A stretch of 12,325 nucleotides of DNA, from assembly GCA_964596135.1 (NCBI GenBank), contig CAZQTF010000113.1, positions 1-12,325 on the forward strand, written 5' to 3'. Source of the DNA: JADJNW01 sp964596135. Lineage in GTDB: Bacteria; Bacteroidota; Bacteroidia; Chitinophagales; Saprospiraceae. Shown piece after piece: positions 1-8,200 of the stretch (positions are counted from its first letter, which is position 1; the number at the start of each line of letters is the position of its first letter). The notes under the pieces are model-generated. The model was not told the origin of the DNA. It saw only the letters and a program-made list of their open reading frames with translations, and ran no database searches. The translations under genes were made by a program, and so were the position numbers.

Positions 1-485
1 ATATTGCGCGCCAGTTCCAGATGTTGATCCTGATCGTCGCCTACCGGTACATAGTCGGCGCGATAGACGAGAATATCTGCGGCCTGCAGGATAGGATAAC
101 TAAGTAAACCAGCAGAAATAAAGCCTTCCGAGCTTTCCTCGCTTTGGCGGCTCTTATCTTTGAACTGGGTCATACGGGTTAATTGCCCATACGAAGTGAA
201 GCAATTGAAAATCCAGCAAAGCTCAGCATGCTCTGGCACCAACGACTGGATGAACAGGTTTTCGATCTTGATGCCGGTAGCAATCAGGTTGAAGCACAAA
301 TCCCAGGTGTATTGCACCAGCTTTTTCGGATCGTAAGGCATCGTCATAGCGTGATAATTTACCACACCATAAAAACATTGATATTTTGACTGCAAATCCA
401 CCCAGTTTTTAACGGCGCCAAAATAGTTGCCGAAGTGCATGTCGCCGGTGGGTTGGATGCAGGATAAAACTCTTTTTTGTTCCAT
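1..485 (-). CDS. trpS: Tryptophan--tRNA ligase, N-terminal part (truncated by window edge)
   Basis: This is a class I aminoacyl-tRNA synthetase that charges tRNA-Trp with tryptophan using ATP in the cytoplasm. Translating the minus strand from the ATG at 485-483 gives 161 codons with no stop, running off the left edge, so roughly the last half of a usual 330-residue enzyme is missing. The sequence opens MEQKRVLSCIQPTGDMHFGN; H17-F18-G19-N20 is the HIGH-type ATP-binding signature in its usual TrpRS context (IQPTG before it, NYFGAV after it). Near the cut, PVGDDQDQHLELARN (residues 147-161) is the conserved TrpRS segment lining the active site. The KMSKS loop would lie outside the window. ridA lies 72 bases upstream on the same strand, so the two may be cotranscribed. 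Identification is firm; only completeness is unknown. Confidence 0.96.
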   Translation of the reverse strand, partial: MEQKRVLSCIQPTGDMHFGNYFGAVKNWVDLQSKYQCFYGVVNYHAMTMPYDPKKLVQYTWDLCFNLIATGIKIENLFIQSLVPEHAELCWIFNCFTSYGQLTRMTQFKDKSRQSEESSEGFISAGLLSYPILQAADILVYRADYVPVGDDQDQHLELARN

Positions 486-557
486 TATGTTATCCCTGAA
501 ATTATTAAAAGCAGACAAATCACGTGCCGATTTATCTTTCTTCTAACGATATTTAAC

Positions 558-941
558 TCAATCAAAAGCAGCAATTACCGAGATTTCGATATTGACGAAG
601 CGCGGAAGATTGGCTACTTCCACCAGTTCGCGCGCGGGCGCGGTGGTTTCATCGAAGTATTGGGCGTACACTGCGTTGATGCGGCTAAAATTGTGCATAT
701 CTTTCACAAAAACCGAGCATTTCACCACATCCCCGAAGCTCAGCCCGGCTTCTTCGAGAATAGCCTTGAGGTTTTCCATCACCTGCTGGGTTTCCGCCTC
801 GATGTTGTCGGTGATTAAGTCGCCGGTAGCCGGGTTAATTGCAATTTGCCCAGAGATATACAAGGTACTATTGTGAATAACTGCCTGATTGTAAGGACCA
901 ATCGGCATAGGCGCTTTCGGTGTTTTAATAATTTTTTTCAT
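558..941 (-). CDS. ridA: RidA family enamine/imine deaminase (YjgF/YER057c/UK114)
   Basis: The 127-residue protein has the standard length of the RidA family. Members hydrolyse reactive enamine/imine intermediates such as 2-aminoacrylate, formed by PLP enzymes like threonine dehydratase, to keto acids and ammonia; they act as cytoplasmic homotrimers. Visible hallmarks are the N-terminal P-x-GPYNQA segment (residues 13-20), the S30-G31-Q32 strand, R104 within APARELVEV (the arginine that binds the substrate carboxylate) and E119 in VNIEIS, positioned to activate water. The cysteine that follows two residues after the arginine in the E. coli protein is leucine here (L106), a common variation. 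The start ATG lies in an A/T-rich stretch, and no Shine-Dalgarno or clear -7 box is visible upstream. The gene sits between the terminator of rpmF and trpS, so it likely starts its own transcript. Assignment to the archetypal RidA subgroup rather than another Rid group rests on the retained arginine and glutamate. Confidence 0.93.
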   Translation of the reverse strand: MKKIIKTPKAPMPIGPYNQAVIHNSTLYISGQIAINPATGDLITDNIEAETQQVMENLKAILEEAGLSFGDVVKCSVFVKDMHNFSRINAVYAQYFDETTAPARELVEVANLPRFVNIEISVIAAFD

Positions 942-1066
942 TTTTTATTGTGTTTTGGCGTTTGAGTGTTATGGCGTTCATGTAAGTGCTATTTTATGAT
1001 ATATTTAAAGATTATTTTCTTGTTAAACACATGAACCCCAAATTAAATAAACACATTCTAAAGCAC

Positions 1067-1102
1067 AAAAAGCCCCGCATCGCTGATCAATGGATGGGAG
1101 CT
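1067..1102 (-). terminator. Rho-independent terminator after rpmF
   Basis: Read on the minus strand, AGCTCCCATC (1102-1093) can pair with GATGCGGGGCT (1081-1071) through ten base pairs, including one G-U, with a single bulged C. The loop is about eleven bases, and TTTTTGTGCTTT follows. It lies about 25 bases past the rpmF stop. A GC-rich stem followed by a U tract is the classic intrinsic terminator form, and it separates yceD-rpmF from ridA-trpS. Confidence 0.7.
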
Positions 1103-1126
1103 TCATGTATATTTTTGCATAGGGAA

Positions 1127-1324
1127 TTATGCTTCGTCCTCTGCCGCTTTTACCAAAACCTTTCCGCGATAGTACATATTGCCTTCGCTATCGTAGTATG
1201 CACGGTGGTAGAGGTGGCGCTCGCCTGTAGTGGTGCAGGTAGCGATTTGCGGAGTCGCCGCTTTATAGTGCGTTCTGCGTTTGCGCTTGCGTTGCTTCGA
1301 TGTTCTACTCTTTGGATGTGCCAT
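1127..1324 (-). CDS. rpmF: 50S ribosomal protein bL32 (zinc-ribbon cysteines mostly lost)
   Basis: This 65-residue basic protein of the large ribosomal subunit begins MAHPKSRTSKQRKRKRRTH, the typical bL32 N-terminal tail with the conserved A-H/V-P-K start. The second half keeps the family features G34-E35-x-H37-x-Y39-H40 and YYRGK (residues 51-55). In zinc-binding bL32 two CxxC-type pairs form a ribbon; here only C30 remains, the second cysteine of the first pair is replaced (T-T-T-G), and the second pair is replaced by a slightly longer Y-Y-D-S-E-G-N-M segment. It is therefore a cysteine-poor form that should not bind zinc through the usual site. It lies 74 bases downstream of yceD on the same strand, the conserved yceD-rpmF arrangement, and a terminator follows. 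plsX and fabH, which often follow rpmF elsewhere, are absent. Confidence 0.95.
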   Translation of the reverse strand: MAHPKSRTSKQRKRKRRTHYKAATPQIATCTTTGERHLYHRAYYDSEGNMYYRGKVLVKAAEDEA

Positions 1325-1335
1325 TGTTACAAAAT

Positions 1336-1402
1336 TTGAAATATGAAATGGGAAGTAAGAAAAGAAATGCTTTCATCTCAAACCATTCATTTCATATTTT
1401 AA
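1336..1402. repeat. Long inverted repeat in the yceD-rpmF intercistronic gap
   Basis: AAATATGAAATG at 1339-1350 is the exact reverse complement of CATTTCATATTT at 1388-1399. Pairing extends outward to 1336 and 1402 with one G-U, giving a 15-bp stem around a loop of about 37 bases. The right arm includes the yceD stop codon. In the yceD-rpmF transcript this would fold just upstream of the rpmF start. It could be a processing or stability element, or a translational control structure for bL32. It is A/T-rich and has no U tract in the minus direction, so a terminator is less likely. Confidence 0.55.
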
Positions 1403-1950
1403 TTATCTCGAATGTTTAATTTTTTCAATTCTTCCCAGAGGGGATTCCCCTCCATTGATTTTTCCTCTTCCTCCTGCGCCGTTGCGCCATTGCCATTGAG
1501 AATGTAATTTAACATCTCTTCGTTGCAGACTCTGTTGGGGTCGTTTTCGCAATCGTACACCTTCATAAATGGCATTGCAAGAATGATGTATTCATAAATA
1601 TACGTTGCGACGTTAAGATGTTGCGTTTCCGGATGTATATAGATTACTTCGGCGTCTTCCGCTTCCGTAGTTTCACTGAATTTGACCACCAACTGCTGGT
1701 GATCTTCCACTGGTAGATCAATCTGTGCCAGACAACGGTCACACTCTGATTTTACCGTGCCTTCAAAATCGAATTGAAGGATATACATATCCGGGCGTTT
1801 GTCAAAGAGTAGCGTCAATTCGATATTGCCATCGGCAACCGGAGAATCTTCAAAAGCTTTGAAAAATTCACTGTTGATATGAAAATCGAACTGATGCGTA
1901 CCTGAGCGCAATCCCTTCACCGGGATAGAGTACTGTATCAACGGGTCCAT
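1399..1950 (-). CDS. yceD: YceD/DUF177 family protein (23S rRNA accumulation-type)
   Basis: The family is found across bacteria beside rpmF; E. coli YceD affects 23S rRNA accumulation, but the molecular action is not settled. I place the start at the ATG at 1950-1948, giving 183 residues, because MDPLIQYSIPVKGL matches the normal family start (a short lead, then IP-x-x-GL and an HxFxF strand). An in-frame ATG at 2028 would add 26 residues unlike the family. Numbered from the chosen start, a C70-D-R-C73 pair lies in the middle, a second pair C134/C142 follows, and the C-terminus carries an acidic stretch (EEEE) and NPLWEELKKL, the usual closing helix. The four cysteines could bind a metal, as suggested for relatives with CxxC pairs. 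A TATCTTTG box at 2000-1993 lies between the two candidate starts and supports the shorter protein. rpmF follows after 74 bases. Confidence 0.88.
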   Translation of the reverse strand: MDPLIQYSIPVKGLRSGTHQFDFHINSEFFKAFEDSPVADGNIELTLLFDKRPDMYILQFDFEGTVKSECDRCLAQIDLPVEDHQQLVVKFSETTEAEDAEVIYIHPETQHLNVATYIYEYIILAMPFMKVYDCENDPNRVCNEEMLNYILNGNGATAQEEEEKSMEGNPLWEELKKLNIRDN

Positions 1951-1992
1951 TGATAAAGAACGTTTTGTGTTGCCGCCGGTAAAAGGCGGGTG

Positions 1993-2000
1993 CAAAGATA
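1993..2000 (-). promoter_or_regulatory. Candidate -7 box for yceD-rpmF
   Basis: TATCTTTG on the minus strand fits the Bacteroidota -7 consensus TAnnTTTG exactly. Transcription would begin a few bases downstream, leaving a leader of about 35 bases before the ATG at 1950. No TTG is found 17-23 bases upstream, so the match rests on the -7 element alone. Confidence 0.4.
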
Positions 2001-2137
2001 AATCTTTTTCGTGATCGAAGGTAGTCATTTTAGAATAAAAAGTCCTGTTTTTTTCAGATTATTGTATCAGATTTTATTTCGTCCAAACGTTGATGGTATC
2101 AAACAGGAAAAATCTGCCTTTTTGATGACCAGCAACC

Positions 2138-2158
2138 GTTAATTAACCTCTGGTTAAC
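2138..2158. repeat. Overlapping small palindromes, possible operator
   Basis: GTTAATTAAC (2138-2147) is a perfect 10-bp palindrome and overlaps TTAACC-TCT-GGTTAA (2143-2157), a 6-bp inverted repeat with a 3-base spacer. The GTTAA half-site occurs twice, and the inverse TTAAC occurs twice. It lies 33-53 bases upstream of the -7-like box for the giant gene, where an activator or repressor could bind. The sites are A/T-rich and could be chance. Confidence 0.3.
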
Positions 2159-2190
2159 ACACTTATCCCAAACAAAAGTTCACAAAAACC

Positions 2191-2198
2191 TATTTTTG
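2191..2198 (+). promoter_or_regulatory. Candidate -7 box for the giant adhesin gene
   Basis: TATTTTTG fits TAnnTTTG exactly and lies 58 bases before the ATG at 2257, giving a plausible leader of about 50 bases. There is no TTG element at the expected distance upstream, so the promoter may be weak or activator-dependent. Confidence 0.4.
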
Positions 2199-2256
2199 AC
2201 GCTACTTCTGATATTGCCCTGCGTCATAATATACAAATCATAAACCGATTCACGAG

Positions 2257-5200
2257 ATGAGCAAAACTTCACTCCTTACTACGCTATTAATTTTTACTTT
2301 TTTTTGTGGGATTTCCCAAACGATTATTTACGAAGAAGACTTTGACAGCTATGCCGATGGCACTACCAATGGTGGTGGCAAGTGGACAGCCGCAGGTACG
2401 GATTGTGACGATGGCGGATTGAATATGGATAATCAATTCGGCGTGTACAACGGACAGTTCCGAATTCAGGATGTAGAAGGCTCGCCCTGTTGCTCCCCGG
2501 GCGGTGGCGGGCGAAACACCTGGACCTCTCAACCGATCAATATTTCTGCTTATAGTTGCGTGAGCATTTCATTGGATATTGACGGTGGCGGAGATTTTGA
2601 GGGAGATTTTCCGGGTGGTCCCGATTTTTCCTGCAATAATAGCCACGATCAAGTCATAGTAGAATATATCCTCGATGGCACTACTGTGCGAATGGGCTAT
2701 GTAAATGGCGGAGATGGGCTGGGCGGCTTTAGTGCAGACGGTTTGGACGGAAATTCGCTGAGCATTCGAATTACTGCAGGCAATAAAGCCAATGATGAGT
2801 TTTATACCATTGACAACGTTGTGGTCACCGGCTCCGCTATCACACCTCCCAATATCACCGGACCCAGTACTGTTTGCTCTGGCGGCACCTCTATTACCCT
2901 AACCGCTACCGGGGGTTCCGGTGGATTTATATCTTACAATTGGAGCAATGGCGATAGTGGTTCCTCTATCAGCATTAATGAGCCTGGCACTTACACCGTT
3001 ACGGTGACAAATGCTGCCGGTTGTGAAGTAGCGTCTGCACCCAAAGTAGTAACGGCGGCAGCTCCGCCCACTGTCAACATTACCGGACCTACATCGGTTT
3101 GTTCTTCGGGAAGTAGCATCACCCTTGATGCAGGGGGAGGCTTCACCAGCTATCAGTGGTCTACAGGTCAAACTTCACGCACGATCTCCGTTGCAACCAG
3201 CGGCACCTATTCGGTAACGGTGACCAACGCCGCCGGCTGTCAGGGTGAAGACGACCACGACGTGGAAGTGAATTTCCGGCCAGTGCTGGATAATCCCGGT
3301 ACGCAAGAGGGCTGCGGTTCGATTATCCTTCCTGAGATCAGCGGCGCAGATCTCTCAAATGAAGCATTTTATTCTGGCCCCAACGGAACAGGGGTGCGTT
3401 ATTCTCCTGGAGATGAAATCACCAGCAGTAGGACGCTCTATGTCTTTGCGGGTATCCCGGGTTGTTCTGACCAGGAATCATTTCAGGTGACCATCACACC
3501 TGTTCCCAATGTCTTCGTTATAGATGATGTCACTACCTGTAATTCTTACACGCTACCGGCGGTACCCGCTACCGGCGTGAGCGCAGGAATGATTCGCGCT
3601 TACTTTACCGGACCTGATGCCACCGGTACTCGTTTTGAAGCGGGCGCTGTGATCACCACTAATCGCACTTTATACGCTTATGCAGGAAGCAGCGATTGTT
3701 ATGATCAGGAGGCTTTTTCCGTAACCATTGTTCCTGGTGTCACGGTAAATGACCTGCCCGATCAGTCAGTATGTGTATCATTTACCCTTCCGGCGATCAC
3801 GGGCACGAATCTGACCGACAACCGGGCATATTACACCCAGCCCAACGGCAGCGGAACGCGCCTTAATCCGGGCGATGTGGTCTCCGCTTCCCAAACGATC
3901 TATATTTTTGATCGGAATGCCGGCTGTTCGGATGAGGAGTCTTTTGTTGTTAAAGTTACAGGCGGACCCAATATCAATGACATTCCCGATCAAACGGTGT
4001 GCAATTCATTTATTTTACCTGCAATTACGGGTGCCAATCTCAGCGGTAATCAGGCGTTTTACACCCAACCCAATGGCGGCGGCACGCGCCTCAATCCAGG
4101 CGAAACAATCACCACTTCCCAAACCTTGTACATCTTTGATTCTGATGGCAGTTGTAGTGACGAAGAATCCTTTTCAATCTCTATTGCTACCACGCCGGAT
4201 ATTGAACCGATCGCCGATCCTACTGCCTGCGGATTTTATATCTTACCGGCTATTACCGGCACGAATCTAAGCGGCGGGCAAGCGTACTTTGCCCAGGCAA
4301 ATGGCACCGGAACACGTTATGACATCGGCGATACGATCTCTGCTTCCGTTTCTTTGTTTATTTACGACGGTGCGGTAGGCTGCAGCGACGAAGAAGTATT
4401 GAATATCAACATCTTATCGCCACCGATCCTGGATCAAATCCCCGATCAAATAGCTTGCAACCGTTATACCTTGCCTGTAATTACCGGTATTAATCTCAGC
4501 GGAAATCAGGCATTTTATACCCAGCCCAATGGCGGCGGCACGCCATTGAATTCCGGCGATGAAATTACTTCCACCAGTACATTATTCCTGTTTGATGATA
4601 ATGGCTCATGTACCAATGAAAAATCATTTACGATCACTATCAACGAAGCGCCGGTGCTCGACTCCATTCCAACGCAGGCAGGATGTGGCTTTTTCGTACT
4701 CCCGCCCCTTCAGGGAAGGAACCTGAGCGGGAATCAGGCATATTTCACCGCAACCAACGGCGGCGGTACCCGTTTTAACCCGGGCGATACGATTCGTACC
4801 AATCGCACTTTATTTGCTTTTGATGACAATGGCGCCTGCACAGCGGAAAGATCTTTTGCTGTTGCAATCAATACGTTGCCATCTGTTACCACCCGCGTCA
4901 GCAATGCTGTCTGCAATGGCGATGCCAACGGTGAAATCGAGCTGGTAGTAGTTGGTGCAGCACCTTTTACCTTCAACTGGAGCGTGGATACGCTTGATGG
5001 GCAGCAAAATGTAACGGGGCTTTCAGCAGGAACGTATGACGTAACCGTAACGGATAATCTCGGCTGTGCAACGCCCGCTCAAGCCTTCATCGCTCAACCG
5101 GAAGTACTTGCCATCTCTTGCTCCCAATTGACGGCGGTATCGGAGACGGGCTTGTCTGACGGGCAGGCGCAGATCATCATCACCGGCGGAACGGAGGGCT

Positions 5201-8200
5201 TCACAATCGCATGGTCAGGACCCGCAAACGGTTCGCAGACGCTTGCTTTGGCAGATACGGTTATTTTGAACAATCTGCCTGCCGGAAGCTATGAAGTGAC
5301 GGTCACCGATGCCAATAACTGCTCCACTACCTGCAATTTTGCTATCAACGTAGAAGGTTGCGATATTTCGCTCGATCTTGCCGGAACAGATGCCTCCTGC
5401 CCGGATGCGGCGGATGGCTCCATCCAGACAACACTGACCAGTGGTACACCTGGCTTTACTTTTGACTGGAACGTTGACACCCTCGATGGCATTGAAAACC
5501 CTACTAAACTTGCCCCAGGCACGTACGTCCTCAATGTGGTAGATGGCAACAATTGCATTGTAAGCGGTACGATCGAAATTGTCTCGGTGAATCCGGCGCC
5601 CACGGCTACGCTATCCGGCGGCGGTACCATTTGCGAAGCGGAGTGCTTTGATTTTAACATCACCTTCAGTGGCACGCCACCATTCAATCTTGATTTTCAA
5701 ATAGATGCCGGAAGCGGCCCGATTGTCCGAACGATTACAACCAACAACGCGAATGAAACGCTGCAGATTTGCCCCGCTGATTTCGGGTTGACCAATGGCA
5801 CGATTGCTATTCGTTTGCTGACCGTTTTGGACGCGAATTGCCAGGCTACGCTAGTGCAAAATGAAACCCTGACGATCAATCCGACCAGCCGGGATACGAT
5901 TGCAGCTACACTTTGCGAAAATGAGAGCATCGAGGTGAATGGTGTTACTTACAATCAAGCCAATCCCAACGGCACGGAGATCATTAGTAACGGCGCGGCA
6001 AATGGCTGCGACAGCATCGTGGTGGTCAATCTGAGTTTCTTTTCTCCTGTGGTGTTTGATCTGAATCAGACCCTCTGCGAAGGCGAAAGCATTACTGTAA
6101 ATGGTTCCGTTTACAATCAAAGCAATCCAACCGGCACGGAGGTCATCAGTGGTGGCGCGGCAAACGGTTGCGATTCAACTATTAACGTCAACCTGAGCTT
6201 CTTCCCGCCGGTGATTTTCAACCTCGATTCCACCTTGTGTGAAGGCGAAAGCATTGTGGTCAACGGCATCGTGTACAATCAGTCGAACCCTAGCGGCACG
6301 GAGATCATCAGTGGTGGCGCGGCAAACGGCTGCGATTCAACTATTAACGTCAATCTGAGCTTCTTCCCGCCGGCTGTCTTTAATCTGACTCAAACGCTCT
6401 GCGAAGGCGACAGCGTAGTGGTGAATAGTATTGTTTACAACCAAACGAATCCGAGCGGCACGGAAATCCTGGCGGACGCCAGTGTCAATGGATGCGACTC
6501 GATCGTGAACATCAGCCTGGCGTTTTTGCCAACGCCGGTGTTCGATCTGACTCAAACGCTCTGCGACGGCGAAAGTATCATAGTGAATGGCGTTACCTTC
6601 GATCAAGTTAACCCTACCGGCACGGAAATTCTGGCGGGCGCCAGTGTCAATGGCTGCGATTCGATTGTAAATGTAAATCTAAGCTTCTTCCCACCCGCCG
6701 TTTTTGATTTAAATCAAACGCTCTGCGAAGGCGACAGCGTGGTGGTGAATGGCGTTGTGTACAACCAAGCCAATCCGAGCGGTACGGAAGTGCTGGCAGG
6801 CGCCAGTGCAACTGGATGTGATTCAACGGTTAACATCAATTTGACGTATATCTTCCCGTCGAGCACAACGATTGACAGCACGCTTTGTCCGGGCGAATTG
6901 CTTCTGGTCAACGGCATCACTTACGATGCAGCCAATCCGTTTGGCACAGAGATCATTTCTGGCGGCAGCGCCAATGGTTGTGATAGTATTATTCGGGTAA
7001 ATCTACGCTTTTTTGAACCGGCAATTTTTGATCTTACCCAGACCCTGTGCGAAGATGAGAGCACCATTGTCAACGGAACAGTATATGATCAAAGCAATCC
7101 AACCGGCACGGAAATCCTGGCGGGCGCCAGCGTCAACGGCTGTGATTCTATTGTAAACGTGAATCTAAGCTTCTTCCCGCCGGCTGTTTTTGATCTAAAC
7201 CAAACGCTTTGCATTGGTGAGCAGATCATTGTAGGCAATGGTGTATATGACCAGAGCAATCCCATTGGCACGGAAGTGCTAACCGACGCCAGCGTCAACG
7301 GCTGTGATTCCATTGTAAATGTAAATCTAAGCTTCTTCCCGCCGGCTGTTTTTGATCTAAACCAAACCCTTTGCGAAGGCGACAGCATAGTAGTAAACGG
7401 CAGCACATACAATCAAGCAAATCCGCGTGGCACGGAAATCCTCGTCGGCGCGAGTGCCAATGGTTGCGACAGTACCGTGAATATTTCCCTAACATTCATT
7501 TTTCCGGCAACAAGGGTCATTGATACGTTGCTTTGCTTTGGCGAGTCGCTTACGATCAACGGTGCCGTGTACAACGCTAACAAACCAAGCGGCACAGAGA
7601 TCATTCGCGGCGGCGCTGTTAATGGTTGCGACAGCATCATCCAGGTGAACCTGCGCTTTGCCCCGGAAATTATTGGTTCGATCAGCGGCGATGCAACCAT
7701 CTGCGCAGGCGAGTCAACTACGCTGACTTTCAACCTGACCGGCGGGCAAAGTTTTGATGTACGCTATTCTGACGGGGTCAATCCAGTTGTTGAACTGCGG
7801 AATATCGCGGATGGGCACACAGTGCAGGTATCGCCAATGCAAACTTCGACTTATGCGATTGAACTTATTGCCGTCAATGGTTCTGCCTGCCCGGCACAGA
7901 TCGGCGGTGGTGCAATCGTTCGGGTGAGTAAGCTTCAGGTAGCACCCATTGCAATTTCCAACTTTGGCGGATTGAATGTGAGTTGTTTCAGCGGTACAGA
8001 TGGCATTGCTTCGGCGGCCGTAAATAGTGGCATTGCGCCATTTACCTATATCTGGAATACCGGTACGACTACTGCCCAATTGTCGGGCATCGGCGCGGGC
8101 ACTTACACGGTCACTGTCACCGACGCAGCAGGTTGCGAGGCAAATGGTTCGGTCACGCTTATCGAACCTCAGCCGATCGTAATCAGCAGCGATACGCGCG

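Larger units (their letters stand above)
1951..2256. other. Divergent intergenic region between yceD and the giant adhesin gene
   Basis: This stretch of about 300 bases separates the minus-strand housekeeping block from the plus-strand giant gene. It is A/T-rich and holds one -7-like box for each direction (1993-2000 minus, 2191-2198 plus) and a cluster of GTTAA-type inverted repeats (2138-2158). Neither box has an obvious TTG -33 element at the usual distance. No convincing gene or RNA gene is visible. If yceD really starts at 2028, the region shrinks to 228 bases. Confidence 0.7.

Noticed and set aside
477..876. Plus-strand frames opposite ridA
   Set aside because: The RidA protein on the minus strand is full length with its key arginine and glutamate, so these are shadows.
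2257..2340. Lipoprotein signal at C17 of the giant protein
   Set aside because: The residues before C17 (T-F-F) do not form a lipobox, and G18-I-S20 before Q21 fits ordinary signal peptidase cleavage, as expected for a type IX substrate.
5887..7668. CRISPR-like or satellite interpretation of the 162-bp period
   Set aside because: The repeats keep one open frame throughout, differ mostly at codon third positions or by conservative changes, and have no unique spacers between identical short repeats.
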